A stretch of DNA of 7,426 bases from Candidatus Woesearchaeota archaeon (GCA_016203375.1 JACQMX010000080.1:1-7426), one strand, 5' to 3'; shown: positions 1 through 4,454, counted from the first letter of the stretch. Made by a program: numbers and translations. Notes: generated by a model from the sequence alone, not told the origin.

Positions 1-27
1 CATTTGACCAGGCTCTGCCACCCCCGC
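1..27 (-). tRNA. tRNA-Leu, 5' part only (cut by window edge)
   Basis: Read on the minus strand from 27 down to 1, the sequence starts GCGGGGG (acceptor arm 5' strand), then T8 and G9. A D-arm of the type GCAGAGCCTGGTCAAATG follows. This long D-loop with GGTCAAA is typical of archaeal class II tRNAs, mainly Leu. The anticodon, variable arm and 3' half lie outside the window, so the isotype is inferred from the 5' half and tRNA-Ser is not fully excluded. It lies 37 nt downstream of the rpoD stop codon with no clear TATA box between, so it may be co-transcribed with the ribosomal protein and polymerase genes. Confidence 0.7.
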
Positions 28-64
28 GATAACGAGGTCTTTAGTGTGGATGTGGCATTGATGA

Positions 65-856
65 TTATTGCTTGATTTTTGCAGCGAATTCCTCAAGTTG
101 TGCATTGAGGATCTCAACTGCTTCCTCGATTATCTGCTTGTGGTTGAGTTGACCGAACGGCTCAACGAAGAAAATGAATTCCTCGTTGCTCTCGTTCAAT
201 TTAATGTCGCCTTGCGCTAGGTCAGCGCATTCGCCGCAAAGTATGCAATTGAGGTAATTGTCTTTGTTAATGGAGAGTTTGCCTCCCTTATAATCGTACA
301 CGTCCACAGGGCATCGCTTGGCAATCTCTTCCGCCCTTTCCGGATTTTTCTGGATCTCAATGACTGGTTTGTATTTATAGTAAGCGACGCCAGGCGACCA
401 TTTCATGTGCTCTTTTCCTCTTCCAAGAACAGCCGTTGCTTCAAGCTCGAGTTGTTGTCCCTTGAGGAGTTTGGTGATCGGCATGTCTGGGTAAACAGGA
501 ACAACCTTTGGATCGGCTGACTGGAGCTCTTTTGCGGTTATAACTCCAGGGCCTTTCGCCTTGAGGATTAGCTTGACACTGCATTTTGCGCAGCCCGCTC
601 CCTCACATGAGCATTTGTCGTTTGGATTATAACCTTTTAAGTCGGTCTTCAGTGGAATAAGTCCAAGACGATGCCCAATCATCTCATCGTAAAGGATGGA
701 GTTGTTCTTGCGAATTTCCACATCCTCAATGGCCATGGTAGGCACGTCATTGATGATGCAACGCCGAAGGGCATTCACGAATGACGGGTTTGAACCTTTA
801 ACGAGGAAGGACATCCTCCCTGTTTTCTTTTCTTTAGCTAAGAGTCGTATTTCCAT
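65..856 (-). CDS. rpoD: DNA-directed RNA polymerase subunit D (Rpb3/alpha-like)
   Basis: The 263-residue protein is the archaeal RNA polymerase subunit D, which pairs with subunit L to form the assembly platform of the enzyme (family knowledge). The alpha-type motif around NALRRCIINDVPTMAIE lies near residues 28-44. Two cysteine sets are visible. CxCx4CxxC at residues 82-92 resembles the zinc loop of eukaryotic Rpb3. C182, C204, C207 and C210 form a ferredoxin-like insert whose spacing matches the Fe-S cluster domain of Sulfolobus subunit D. I chose the ATG at 856 because it begins the conserved MEIRLLAKE segment and lies 1 nt after the S11 stop. A longer reading frame to 904 would run into S11 coding sequence. 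It is the last protein gene of the S13-S4-S11-RpoD block and stops with TAA at 65-67. Identification is secure. Confidence 0.96.
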   Translation of the reverse strand: MEIRLLAKEKKTGRMSFLVKGSNPSFVNALRRCIINDVPTMAIEDVEIRKNNSILYDEMIGHRLGLIPLKTDLKGYNPNDKCSCEGAGCAKCSVKLILKAKGPGVITAKELQSADPKVVPVYPDMPITKLLKGQQLELEATAVLGRGKEHMKWSPGVAYYKYKPVIEIQKNPERAEEIAKRCPVDVYDYKGGKLSINKDNYLNCILCGECADLAQGDIKLNESNEEFIFFVEPFGQLNHKQIIEEAVEILNAQLEEFAAKIKQ

Positions 857-857
857 T

Positions 858-1343
858 TTAGACACGTCTTCCCCGCTTTCCGCCTTTCTTTCTACAGGTA
901 TCATGCGGTAGTGGAGTTACATCTTCAATCATGCCGATGCGCAAGCCCATTCTTGATAACGCGCGCACTGCTGCTTGTGCTCCAGGGCCTGGGTTGTTTG
1001 GACCATTATGGCCGCCAGGTGCTTTGATGTATACGTGCAAGCCAGTTATTCCTTTTTCGATGGCGCCTTCTGCGGCTTTCTTTGCCGCCATCATCGCTGC
1101 AGTAGGTGATGATTCTAAGCGGTGCTGCTTGACCACCATGCCGCCTGATGCTTTTGAGATCGTCTCGCGGCCAGTAATGTCTGTGATGTGGATGATCGTG
1201 TTATTGTATGATGAGTAAATGTGCGCAACGCCCCAGCGTAGTGGCCGGCGTTCATACTCTTCTCTCTCTACTCGCTGCGGTCGTTCTGCCTGTTCAGGCA
1301 CTTGCTTGGTTTGTTTTTGTTCTTGAACTGTCTCTTCTGCCAT
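858..1343 (-). CDS. rps11: Small ribosomal subunit protein uS11
   Basis: The 161-residue protein is ribosomal protein S11, which binds 16S rRNA on the 30S platform near the mRNA exit (family knowledge). The S11 fold spans about residues 36-161. It includes the [12 protein letters not shown] segment near 44-55, the [19 protein letters not shown] motif at 118-136, and the very conserved basic end [19 protein letters not shown]. The first roughly 33 residues are a charged, glutamine- and glutamate-rich extension that makes it longer than the usual archaeal protein of about 130 residues. Start: ATG at 1343, with a partial Shine-Dalgarno GAGGTC about 10 nt upstream. Only 15 nt separate it from the S4 stop, and its own stop is 1 nt before the rpoD start, so translation is probably coupled. 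Confidence 0.97.
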   Translation of the reverse strand: MAEETVQEQKQTKQVPEQAERPQRVEREEYERRPLRWGVAHIYSSYNNTIIHITDITGRETISKASGGMVVKQHRLESSPTAAMMAAKKAAEGAIEKGITGLHVYIKAPGGHNGPNNPGPGAQAAVRALSRMGLRIGMIEDVTPLPHDTCRKKGGKRGRRV

Positions 1344-1358
1344 TGGTATTCATGACCT

Positions 1359-1982
1359 CTATTGTTTCTTTTCCATTCTCTTCTCTCTGCGAGGCGCTCT
1401 TCCGCCTCTCCTTGGTCCTCTTTCTTCTCTCGTTTTCTTTTTTAATTTCTTTTTTGATTCTGATGCTGGAGCAATTTGCCTTTCCGGATGTTCCGTATTA
1501 GCTAATGTGGAGTTTATCATAAAACTTATCTGCGTTTCCTCCGTAATTGGCACAAGATATGAAGGAGAGGAAATCTTTCTTCCTGCAATGGTGATATGGC
1601 CATGCGTGATGAACTGTCGCGCTTGACGCATGGTGTGCGCCAAGTTTTTCTTGTACACCTGCGTTTGCAAGCGTCGTTCGAGCAGGTCGCGTAAGGTCAA
1701 GCCTAACACTGCGTCCATGTTGGTGTTCATTGGTACAAGGCCATAGCGTTGGAGTCGCGTCATAAGCTGCTTTTTTTCTCGCTCAGCTTGCACTGTCGCG
1801 AGCGGAATAAGATTTTTCGCTTGTCTCGCGACGGACTTGAGCATGGAGGTCATTTTCCATATCTCTGTCTTGTTCTTCAAACCATATTCCTTGACGAGCT
1901 GCTTTTCTTCAACAATACGTTGGCGCTGCCATGGATGGCTTGGGCCTGCAAATTTGCTTCTGATTTTTCTTGGATCTCCCAT
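1359..1982 (-). CDS. rps4: Small ribosomal subunit protein uS4
   Basis: The 207-residue protein is ribosomal protein S4, a primary 16S rRNA binder that starts assembly of the 30S body (family knowledge). The N-terminal part MGDPRKIRSKFAGPSHPW is typical of archaeal and eukaryotic S4/S9e. The S4 RNA-binding domain lies at about residues 101-150 (LERRLQTQVYKK, RQARQFITHGHITIAGRK). The last 35 residues are a Lys/Arg-rich tail, as in other archaeal members. Start: ATG at 1982, 14 nt after the S13 stop, with only a weak GTGA match as ribosome-binding site. The stop is TAG. Position between S13 and S11 is the usual archaeal order. Confidence 0.97.
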   Translation of the reverse strand: MGDPRKIRSKFAGPSHPWQRQRIVEEKQLVKEYGLKNKTEIWKMTSMLKSVARQAKNLIPLATVQAEREKKQLMTRLQRYGLVPMNTNMDAVLGLTLRDLLERRLQTQVYKKNLAHTMRQARQFITHGHITIAGRKISSPSYLVPITEETQISFMINSTLANTEHPERQIAPASESKKKLKKKTREERGPRRGGRAPRREKRMEKKQ

Positions 1983-1996
1983 GATTAGTCACGTTA

Positions 1997-2500
1997 TTAC
2001 TTTTTTTCCTTCTCTTTTGCCGGCGCCTGCGTGCTGCTGCGCTTGACGCCAAGAACCTTGCCTTTATTCCTTCTGAAGTGCGATTTCGTACTCTGGCCGC
2101 GACATGGCTGACCTGCGGCATGTCGCGCGCCGCGGTATGATTTAATCATCTGCAAGCGTCGAATATCATTGCTGCGTACATAATCCATATCACTTAAGAG
2201 CAAGTGCTTATCTTCGCCAGTTTCGTAATCCTTTCTTCGATTGAGCATCCATACTGGCGCGCCGTATTTTTGTGGGAATCGAATGACCTCATCCAAGCGT
2301 TGGGCTTCGATGTCTGAAATATAGCCTGTTTTCTTGAACTTGTCCACGCGTGCAAGTGCGCATGCTATATTGGCGAACATGAAACTGACGCCTTTGATCT
2401 TGAGAAGGGCATGATGGACGGGTTTATTGCCATCAAGGTCAGTGTTCACTATGCGAACAAGGTACTTGAAATCCGGATTTGTTTCTTTTTCTGCTGCCAT
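1997..2500 (-). CDS. rps13: Small ribosomal subunit protein uS13
   Basis: The 167-residue protein is ribosomal protein S13, found in the 30S head where it contacts tRNA and forms bridges to the large subunit (family knowledge). The body shows LVRIVNTDLDGNKPVHHALLKIKG near residues 14-37. The basic C-terminal signature SYRGARHAAGQPCRGQSTKSH lies at 121-141, where other members have GxRHxxGxPVRGQRT. A lysine-rich tail follows. I chose the ATG at 2500, which has AGGAAA directly upstream. The in-frame TTG at 2512 would add only four residues and has a poorer context. It is the first gene of the S13-S4-S11-RpoD block. A TATAAT-like box lies about 23 nt upstream and a better TTTATAAA box about 130 nt upstream, so it may be made from a leaderless or a leadered transcript. 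Confidence 0.96.
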   Translation of the reverse strand: MAAEKETNPDFKYLVRIVNTDLDGNKPVHHALLKIKGVSFMFANIACALARVDKFKKTGYISDIEAQRLDEVIRFPQKYGAPVWMLNRRKDYETGEDKHLLLSDMDYVRSNDIRRLQMIKSYRGARHAAGQPCRGQSTKSHFRRNKGKVLGVKRSSTQAPAKEKEKK

Positions 2501-2520
2501 TTTTCCTGTCAATATGTTAA

Positions 2521-2526
2521 ATTATA
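2521..2526 (-). promoter_or_regulatory. Possible proximal TATA box for the S13 operon
   Basis: On the minus strand the segment reads GGCTATAATTTAACA, centred about 23 nt before the S13 ATG. An archaeal TATA box normally sits about 26 nt before the transcript start, so use of this box would give an essentially leaderless S13 mRNA. The match is moderate and a second candidate lies further upstream. Confidence 0.4.
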
Positions 2527-2534
2527 GCCGAGAA

Positions 2535-2566
2535 GTCTGTATAGAGGTTCTGAAACCCTAGCAGAC
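2535..2566 (-). promoter_or_regulatory. Nested hairpin in the S13 operon leader
   Basis: On the minus strand, GTCTG (2566-2562) pairs with CAGAC (2539-2535). Inside it GGGTT, a TCAG loop and AACCT form a second stem with one G-U pair. It lies about 35 nt upstream of the S13 ATG and would be in the transcript only if the distal TATA box at 2627-2634 is used. Ribosomal protein operons often carry leader structures for self-regulation; that role here is inference. Confidence 0.35.
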
Positions 2567-2613
2567 GCTCAATAATCCAATTAATCATTGAACTCGGGCT
2601 TATTAGCCTTGAG

Positions 2614-2619
2614 AAAAAG
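2614..2619 (-). terminator. Oligo-T terminator downstream of tRNA-Arg
   Basis: Reading on from the tRNA-Arg 3' end on the minus strand, the sequence reaches CCCCCTCCTTTTTCTC, which has a run of five T. Archaeal RNA polymerase stops on oligo-T runs without needing a hairpin (family knowledge), so this is a plausible end for the tRNA-Arg transcript. It lies just after the TATA box of the next operon. Confidence 0.4.
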
Positions 2620-2626
2620 GAGGGGG

Positions 2627-2634
2627 TTTATAAA
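2627..2634 (-). promoter_or_regulatory. TATA box (TTTATAAA), distal promoter of S13-S4-S11-RpoD
   Basis: A near-consensus archaeal box A (GCTTTATAAACC on the minus strand) lies between tRNA-Arg and S13. Transcription from it should begin near 2604 and give a leader of about 100 nt before S13. An AGCC/GGCT hairpin (about 2593-2613) overlaps the predicted start. Confidence 0.55.
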
Positions 2635-2657
2635 GCTTGTGGAATAGAGGATTAATA

Positions 2658-2731
2658 CGCTCCCGCCGCGATTTGAACGCGGGTCACAACCTCCGGAGGG
2701 TCGTATACTGTCCAAGCTATACTACAGGAGC
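2658..2731 (-). tRNA. tRNA-Arg (anticodon CCG)
   Basis: A complete 74-nt cloverleaf is readable on the minus strand. The acceptor GCTCCTG pairs with CGGGAGC, with one U-G pair. T8 and A9 are followed by D-stem GTAT/GTAT with wobble pairs, and the D-loop AGCTTGGACA includes G18 G19 A20. The anticodon stem is CGACC/GGTTG with loop CTCCGGA, so the anticodon is CCG, reading CGG. The variable loop is TGAC, and the T-arm is CCGCG-TTCAAAT-CGCGG. The discriminator is G73 and no CCA is encoded. A20 in the D-loop is a known arginine identity element in other organisms and supports the call. A TATTAAA box lies about 29 nt upstream, so this gene probably has its own promoter. Confidence 0.9.
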
Positions 2732-2756
2732 TTTATTGCTGGTGAACTGCTATTGC

Positions 2757-2763
2757 TTTAATA
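2757..2763 (-). promoter_or_regulatory. TATA box for tRNA-Arg
   Basis: CTATTAAAGC on the minus strand is centred about 29 nt upstream of the tRNA-Arg 5' end, the expected distance for an archaeal promoter with a transcript start a few bases before the mature tRNA. Confidence 0.5.
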
Positions 2764-2775
2764 GTTTTCTTGATT

Positions 2776-2836
2776 ATGCGATTTTTGTTGCGGTCTGCTC
2801 CTCATGCATAGGGAGCACATCGCAACAAAATCGTAT
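2776..2836. repeat. 61-nt near-perfect inverted repeat (long hairpin)
   Basis: The arms 2776-2802 and 2811-2836 pair over about 25 base pairs. The plus-strand reading gives one C-C mismatch, one bulged T at 2782, three G-U pairs and an 8-nt loop (2803-2810). The core pairings are TGCTCC with GGAGCA and TTTTGTTGCG with CGCAACAAAA. It lies in the stretch without a convincing protein gene between tRNA-Arg and tRNA-Val, just upstream (plus sense) of the 42-bp repeat. It could be part of a structured RNA, a terminator, or one end of a small non-coding mobile element. No function can be assigned. Confidence 0.75.
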
Positions 2837-2884
2837 CCAAAAGAAGTGGTTGAAATGTCAGAAATATTCCACCGGTCTATTTGA
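2804..2884 (+). other. Orphan 26-codon reading frame ending in the repeated C-terminus
   Basis: Starting at the ATG in the loop of the long hairpin, a 26-codon frame ends in VEMSEIFHRSI and TGA. The last ten residues are identical, at the DNA level too, to the end of the small ORF at 7264-7419. The part before is unrelated to that ORF. No promoter at leaderless distance or ribosome-binding site is visible. It is best seen as a copied gene end or as chance coding of a non-coding repeat, not as a working gene. Confidence 0.3.
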
Positions 2885-2891
2885 CCGGTGG
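2850..2891. repeat. 42-bp exact direct repeat, copy 1 (ends in a palindrome)
   Basis: Bases 2850-2891 are identical to 7385-7426. The flank to the left differs at once between the copies (GG versus GC before the shared TTGAAATG). To the right the comparison is stopped by the window end. The last 23 bases form a perfect palindrome: CCACCGGTC (2869-2877), loop TATTT, GACCGGTGG (2883-2891). Confidence 0.9.
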
Positions 2892-2906
2892 TCCCCCACC
2901 GTTTTT
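2886..2906 (+). terminator. Terminator-like hairpin followed by T5, overlapping the repeat palindrome
   Basis: CGGTGG (2886-2891), loop TCCC and CCACCG (2896-2901) form a strong stem followed by five T (2902-2906). The 5' arm is the same DNA as the 3' arm of the palindrome at 2869-2891, so the two hairpins cannot form together on a plus-strand RNA. This is the geometry of a terminator and anti-terminator pair. No plus-strand gene follows before 3405, so a regulatory role is only a possibility. Confidence 0.45.
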
Positions 2907-2980
2907 GACAATTCCCTTCGCATTTGGCAGAGTGGATTTTCACTACGATGAGTCAGTTTCTATTGAATATGCACCACTTT

Positions 2981-2989
2981 AAAACAAAA
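2981..2989 (-). terminator. Oligo-T terminator (TTTTGTTTT) after the candidate RNA
   Basis: The minus strand reads GTTTTGTTTTAAAG directly after the closing stem of the candidate small RNA. Two runs of four T fit archaeal factor-independent termination. Confidence 0.4.
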
Positions 2990-3104
2990 CTAATGGGCCC
3001 GGCCAGATTCCCACATAAGGACTACGCCCTTATCAACCCACGGCGAGTTGGATTTCGCTTCGCTCAATCCAACGCACCTCTTTACGATAGACTGGCCTGG
3101 TGAG
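2990..3104 (-). ncRNA. Candidate small structured RNA with a tRNA-Val-like 3' end
   Basis: On the minus strand, CCAGGCCAG (3100-3092) pairs with CTGGCCGGG (3006-2998) with one mismatch, closing a domain of about 100 nt. Inside are two hairpins. One pairs GTTGGATT with AATCCAAC (3073-3066/3054-3047), extended by GGTG/CGCC with a G-U pair that exists only on the minus strand. The other pairs ATAAGG with CCTTAT around a 7-nt loop (3033-3028/3020-3015). The 3' end AATCTGGCCGGGCCCA is copied from tRNA-Val, but no T-loop is present, so it is not a tRNA. TTTTGTTTT follows at 2989-2981 as a likely terminator. A T-rich TATA-like stretch lies at 3123-3130, about 25 nt before the stem. Class unknown; it does not show 5S, RNase P or SRP RNA motifs that I recognise. 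Confidence 0.45.
2993..3010. repeat. 18-bp direct repeat of the tRNA-Val 3' end
   Basis: The 18 bases at 2993-3010 are identical to 3132-3149, which cover the last part of the T-arm, the acceptor 3' strand, the discriminator and one downstream base of tRNA-Val(CAC). Identity stops sharply on both sides. A copied tRNA 3' end near its intact tRNA is the usual mark of tRNA-directed integration, but no integrase gene is present. Confidence 0.8.
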
Positions 3105-3122
3105 CTATTCTTTTAACGTTCA

Positions 3123-3130
3123 TAAAAAAA
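3123..3130 (-). terminator. Oligo-T terminator (T7) of the tRNA-His/tRNA-Val unit
   Basis: Three bases after the tRNA-Val discriminator the minus strand reads TATTTTTTTATG. A run of seven T is a strong archaeal termination signal. The same T-rich stretch could act as TATA box for the candidate RNA downstream. Confidence 0.6.
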
Positions 3131-3132
3131 TA

Positions 3133-3205
3133 TGGGCCCGGCCAGATTCGAACTGGCGACCACAACCGTGTGAAGGTTGTATCATAACCGCTAGACCACA
3201 GGCCC
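3133..3205 (-). tRNA. tRNA-Val (anticodon CAC)
   Basis: The minus strand gives a 73-nt cloverleaf. Acceptor GGGCCTG pairs with CGGGCCC (one U-G). D-arm GTC-TAGCGGTTAT-GAT follows, then anticodon stem CAACC/GGTTG with loop TTCACAC, so the anticodon is CAC, reading GTG. The T-arm is GCCAG-TTCGAAT-CTGGC. The discriminator is A73 and CCA is not encoded. It lies 8 nt after tRNA-His and shares its promoter, so the two are probably cut from one precursor. Its 3' 17 bases plus one neighbour base recur at 2993-3010. Confidence 0.95.
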
Positions 3206-3213
3206 AAAAAGAG

Positions 3214-3288
3214 GGCGGTAACCGAGATTTGAACTCGGGCCAAGGGATCCACAGTCCCCTATGCTAACCAGGTTACACTATTACCGCC
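3214..3288 (-). tRNA. tRNA-His (anticodon GTG)
   Basis: The minus strand gives acceptor GCGGTAA paired with TTACCGC, T8, A9 and D-stem GTGT/GCAT. The anticodon stem GGGGA/TCCCT has loop CTGTGGA, so the anticodon is GTG, reading CAC and CAT. The variable loop is TGGC, and the T-arm is CCGAG-TTCAAAT-CTCGG. An extra G at 3288 (position -1) faces C73 at 3214. Encoded G-1 with C73 is the identity mark of histidine tRNA, which makes the call certain. CCA is not encoded. It is the first gene of a two-tRNA unit with tRNA-Val. Confidence 0.96.
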
Positions 3289-3317
3289 ATAGGATAAACG
3301 CAACTAGTTTGTCGATT

Positions 3318-3327
3318 TTATTTAAAG
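3318..3327 (-). promoter_or_regulatory. TATA box for tRNA-His/tRNA-Val
   Basis: The minus strand reads GCTTTAAATAAAATC, a good archaeal box A, about 33 nt upstream of the tRNA-His 5' end. It would give a short precursor leader of a few bases. It is back-to-back with the Nudix gene promoter on the plus strand. Confidence 0.65.
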
Positions 3328-3342
3328 CTTATGGAGGAAAAT

Positions 3343-3369
3343 AGAATAAAACAGAATACACGCAGAATA
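3343..3369 (+). promoter_or_regulatory. Three phased AGAATA repeats upstream of the Nudix gene
   Basis: AGAATA occurs at 3343-3348, 3353-3358 and 3364-3369, that is with 10 and 11 bp spacing, one helical turn each. The last two are part of a longer CAGAATAC repeat. They lie just upstream of the plus-strand TATA box at 3376-3384 and between two divergent promoters, a typical place for a regulator binding site. The role is inferred. Confidence 0.4.
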
Positions 3370-3375
3370 CTAAGC

Positions 3376-3384
3376 TTTTTAAGA
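3376..3384 (+). promoter_or_regulatory. TATA box of the Nudix gene
   Basis: AAGCTTTTTAAGATAAG contains a T/A-rich box centred about 25 nt before the ATG at 3405. With no Shine-Dalgarno sequence before that ATG, this points to a leaderless mRNA. Confidence 0.5.
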
Positions 3385-3404
3385 TAAGCCCAACTCTTTT
3401 CTTG

Positions 3405-3899
3405 ATGGCAGAGCTTGTTGATCTTATTGATGAAGAAGATAAGGTTGTTGGCATTATAGAAAAACAAGTTCTTCTCACTACAAATCATCCCCGGCGTGTG
3501 GTGCACATATTTGTTGTGAATAGCAAGCATGAAATTTATCTGCATCGTATTGCCCAGCATAAGCAATGGTATCCAGGTTATTGGGCATCATCCGCTGCCG
3601 GTTTTGTAAAGGCAGGAGAAAGTTATGAGGACGCGGCGAAGCGTGAACTTGCAGAAGAGCTCGGCATAACAGATAAGCCATTAACACATCTTGGCAAGAT
3701 TATCCTTGACTTTGATGATGTGCGACGTTTTACCGGATTTTATCTTTGTGTTCATGATGGCCCAATTTATCCTGATAATCGTGAAATCGTCGAAGGAAGA
3801 TTCTTTTCTAGAAACGAAGCTGAAACCTTAATGAAAAACGGGAACATTACCCCTAGTTTACCCGTTCTTTACCGGCATTTTCTGCGAACACATCTCTAG
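3405..3899 (+). CDS. Nudix hydrolase, IDI/YfcD-like subgroup
   Basis: The 164-residue protein carries a perfect Nudix box at residues 66-88 (G-x5-E-x7-REL-x-EE-x-GI), the metal-binding and catalytic motif of enzymes that cleave nucleoside diphosphate-linked compounds (family knowledge). The region before it (HRIAQHKQWYPGYW) and the overall length resemble the isopentenyl-diphosphate isomerase-like branch that includes bacterial YfcD. The cysteine expected in true isomerases just before the box is replaced (WASSAAGF), so isomerase activity is unlikely and the substrate is unknown. I start at ATG 3405; the in-frame TTG at 3402 adds one residue. The promoter context suggests a leaderless mRNA. 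It is the only larger plus-strand gene here and ends 3 nt before the convergent membrane protein gene ends. Confidence 0.9.
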   Translation: MAELVDLIDEEDKVVGIIEKQVLLTTNHPRRVVHIFVVNSKHEIYLHRIAQHKQWYPGYWASSAAGFVKAGESYEDAAKRELAEELGITDKPLTHLGKIILDFDDVRRFTGFYLCVHDGPIYPDNREIVEGRFFSRNEAETLMKNGNITPSLPVLYRHFLRTHL

Positions 3900-3902
3900 C
3901 AA

Positions 3903-4418
3903 TCATCCTTTCCAAATATTCCGCTTTACGATAGAAATCAGATAGGGTAAGAGAAACGCAAACACATACATGCCGGCAATTACCATCGCATTCTGATGCA
4001 CGCCGCCGATGATTCCTTCTGCCATCCTATTTGCCGCAGTTACAATAAGCAAGATGCTCACCAGAGCAAGCGCTGGCAAGAACAATGCAGCGCCAACGTG
4101 ATGTTTTGTTTCTAAATGTTCAATATCCCAAATAATGAGGTTGAATAGCATCCCAAAAGCAAAGCCAACGATAACAACAATAAAAAAGAGTTGACCGATC
4201 TGCAAAATGAGAAGAAGGGGAATTAAGGCAACGGAAACAAAAAAATTAATCACGGTAAGTATGATAAGAAACATCCAGTAAAAGCCAAGATTCATCTTGC
4301 GTTGCAAGGGTTGGTGTTTCTCGAGCTTTTCCGGCGCTTGCATCATGGTCACAGTCTTGGCTATTTCTTCCTCCGACCAGCCTTTCTCGCGCAGTTTCTC
4401 ATGAAGCGTTTTTGGCAT
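3903..4418 (-). CDS. Four-helix membrane protein of unknown function
   Basis: I do not recognise the family. The 171-residue protein starts with a polar helical segment (LHEKLREKGWSEEEIAKTV, residues 5-23), which looks like a small cytoplasmic binding helix. Four hydrophobic segments follow at about 46-70, 74-97, 108-128 and 144-164, so it should be an integral membrane protein without a cleaved signal. The end KRNIWKG is basic. No catalytic motif is visible. Start: ATG at 4418 with GAGGGAG as a weak Shine-Dalgarno. A TATA box 41 nt upstream predicts a leader of about 15 nt, so it is transcribed on its own and not with minD. It converges on the Nudix gene; the two stop codons are 3 nt apart and the transcripts must overlap. 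Confidence 0.75.
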   Translation of the reverse strand: MPKTLHEKLREKGWSEEEIAKTVTMMQAPEKLEKHQPLQRKMNLGFYWMFLIILTVINFFVSVALIPLLLILQIGQLFFIVVIVGFAFGMLFNLIIWDIEHLETKHHVGAALFLPALALVSILLIVTAANRMAEGIIGGVHQNAMVIAGMYVFAFLLPYLISIVKRNIWKG

Positions 4419-4454
4419 CTTCTCCCTCTTTTTATTGCATTGTTGCTGTACTAG

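Noticed and set aside
857..904. Longer RpoD start at 904
   Set aside because: It would add 16 unrelated residues overlapping the conserved C-terminal codons of S11; the ATG at 856 begins the conserved protein.
2501..2512. TTG start for S13 at 2512
   Set aside because: The ATG at 2500 has AGGAAA in front and the TTG adds only four non-conserved residues.
2758..2943. 61-codon minus-strand frame with GTG start
   Set aside because: It lies across the inverted repeats, its composition is not protein-like, and no family resemblance is seen. The hairpins explain the region better.
2637..2951. 104-codon plus-strand open frame
   Set aside because: It runs antisense through tRNA-Arg and then through the hairpins and repeat; no promoter, ribosome-binding site or plausible protein features.
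2750..3130. CRISPR array
   Set aside because: No regularly spaced direct repeats; the repeats present occur once here or as inverted repeats.
3318..3566. 82-codon minus-strand frame
   Set aside because: It is antisense to the start of the Nudix gene and contains the promoter region; a shadow frame.
3405..3899. Isopentenyl-diphosphate isomerase
   Set aside because: The Nudix box is present but the catalytic cysteine position of type 1 isomerase is not; archaea generally use the unrelated type 2 enzyme.
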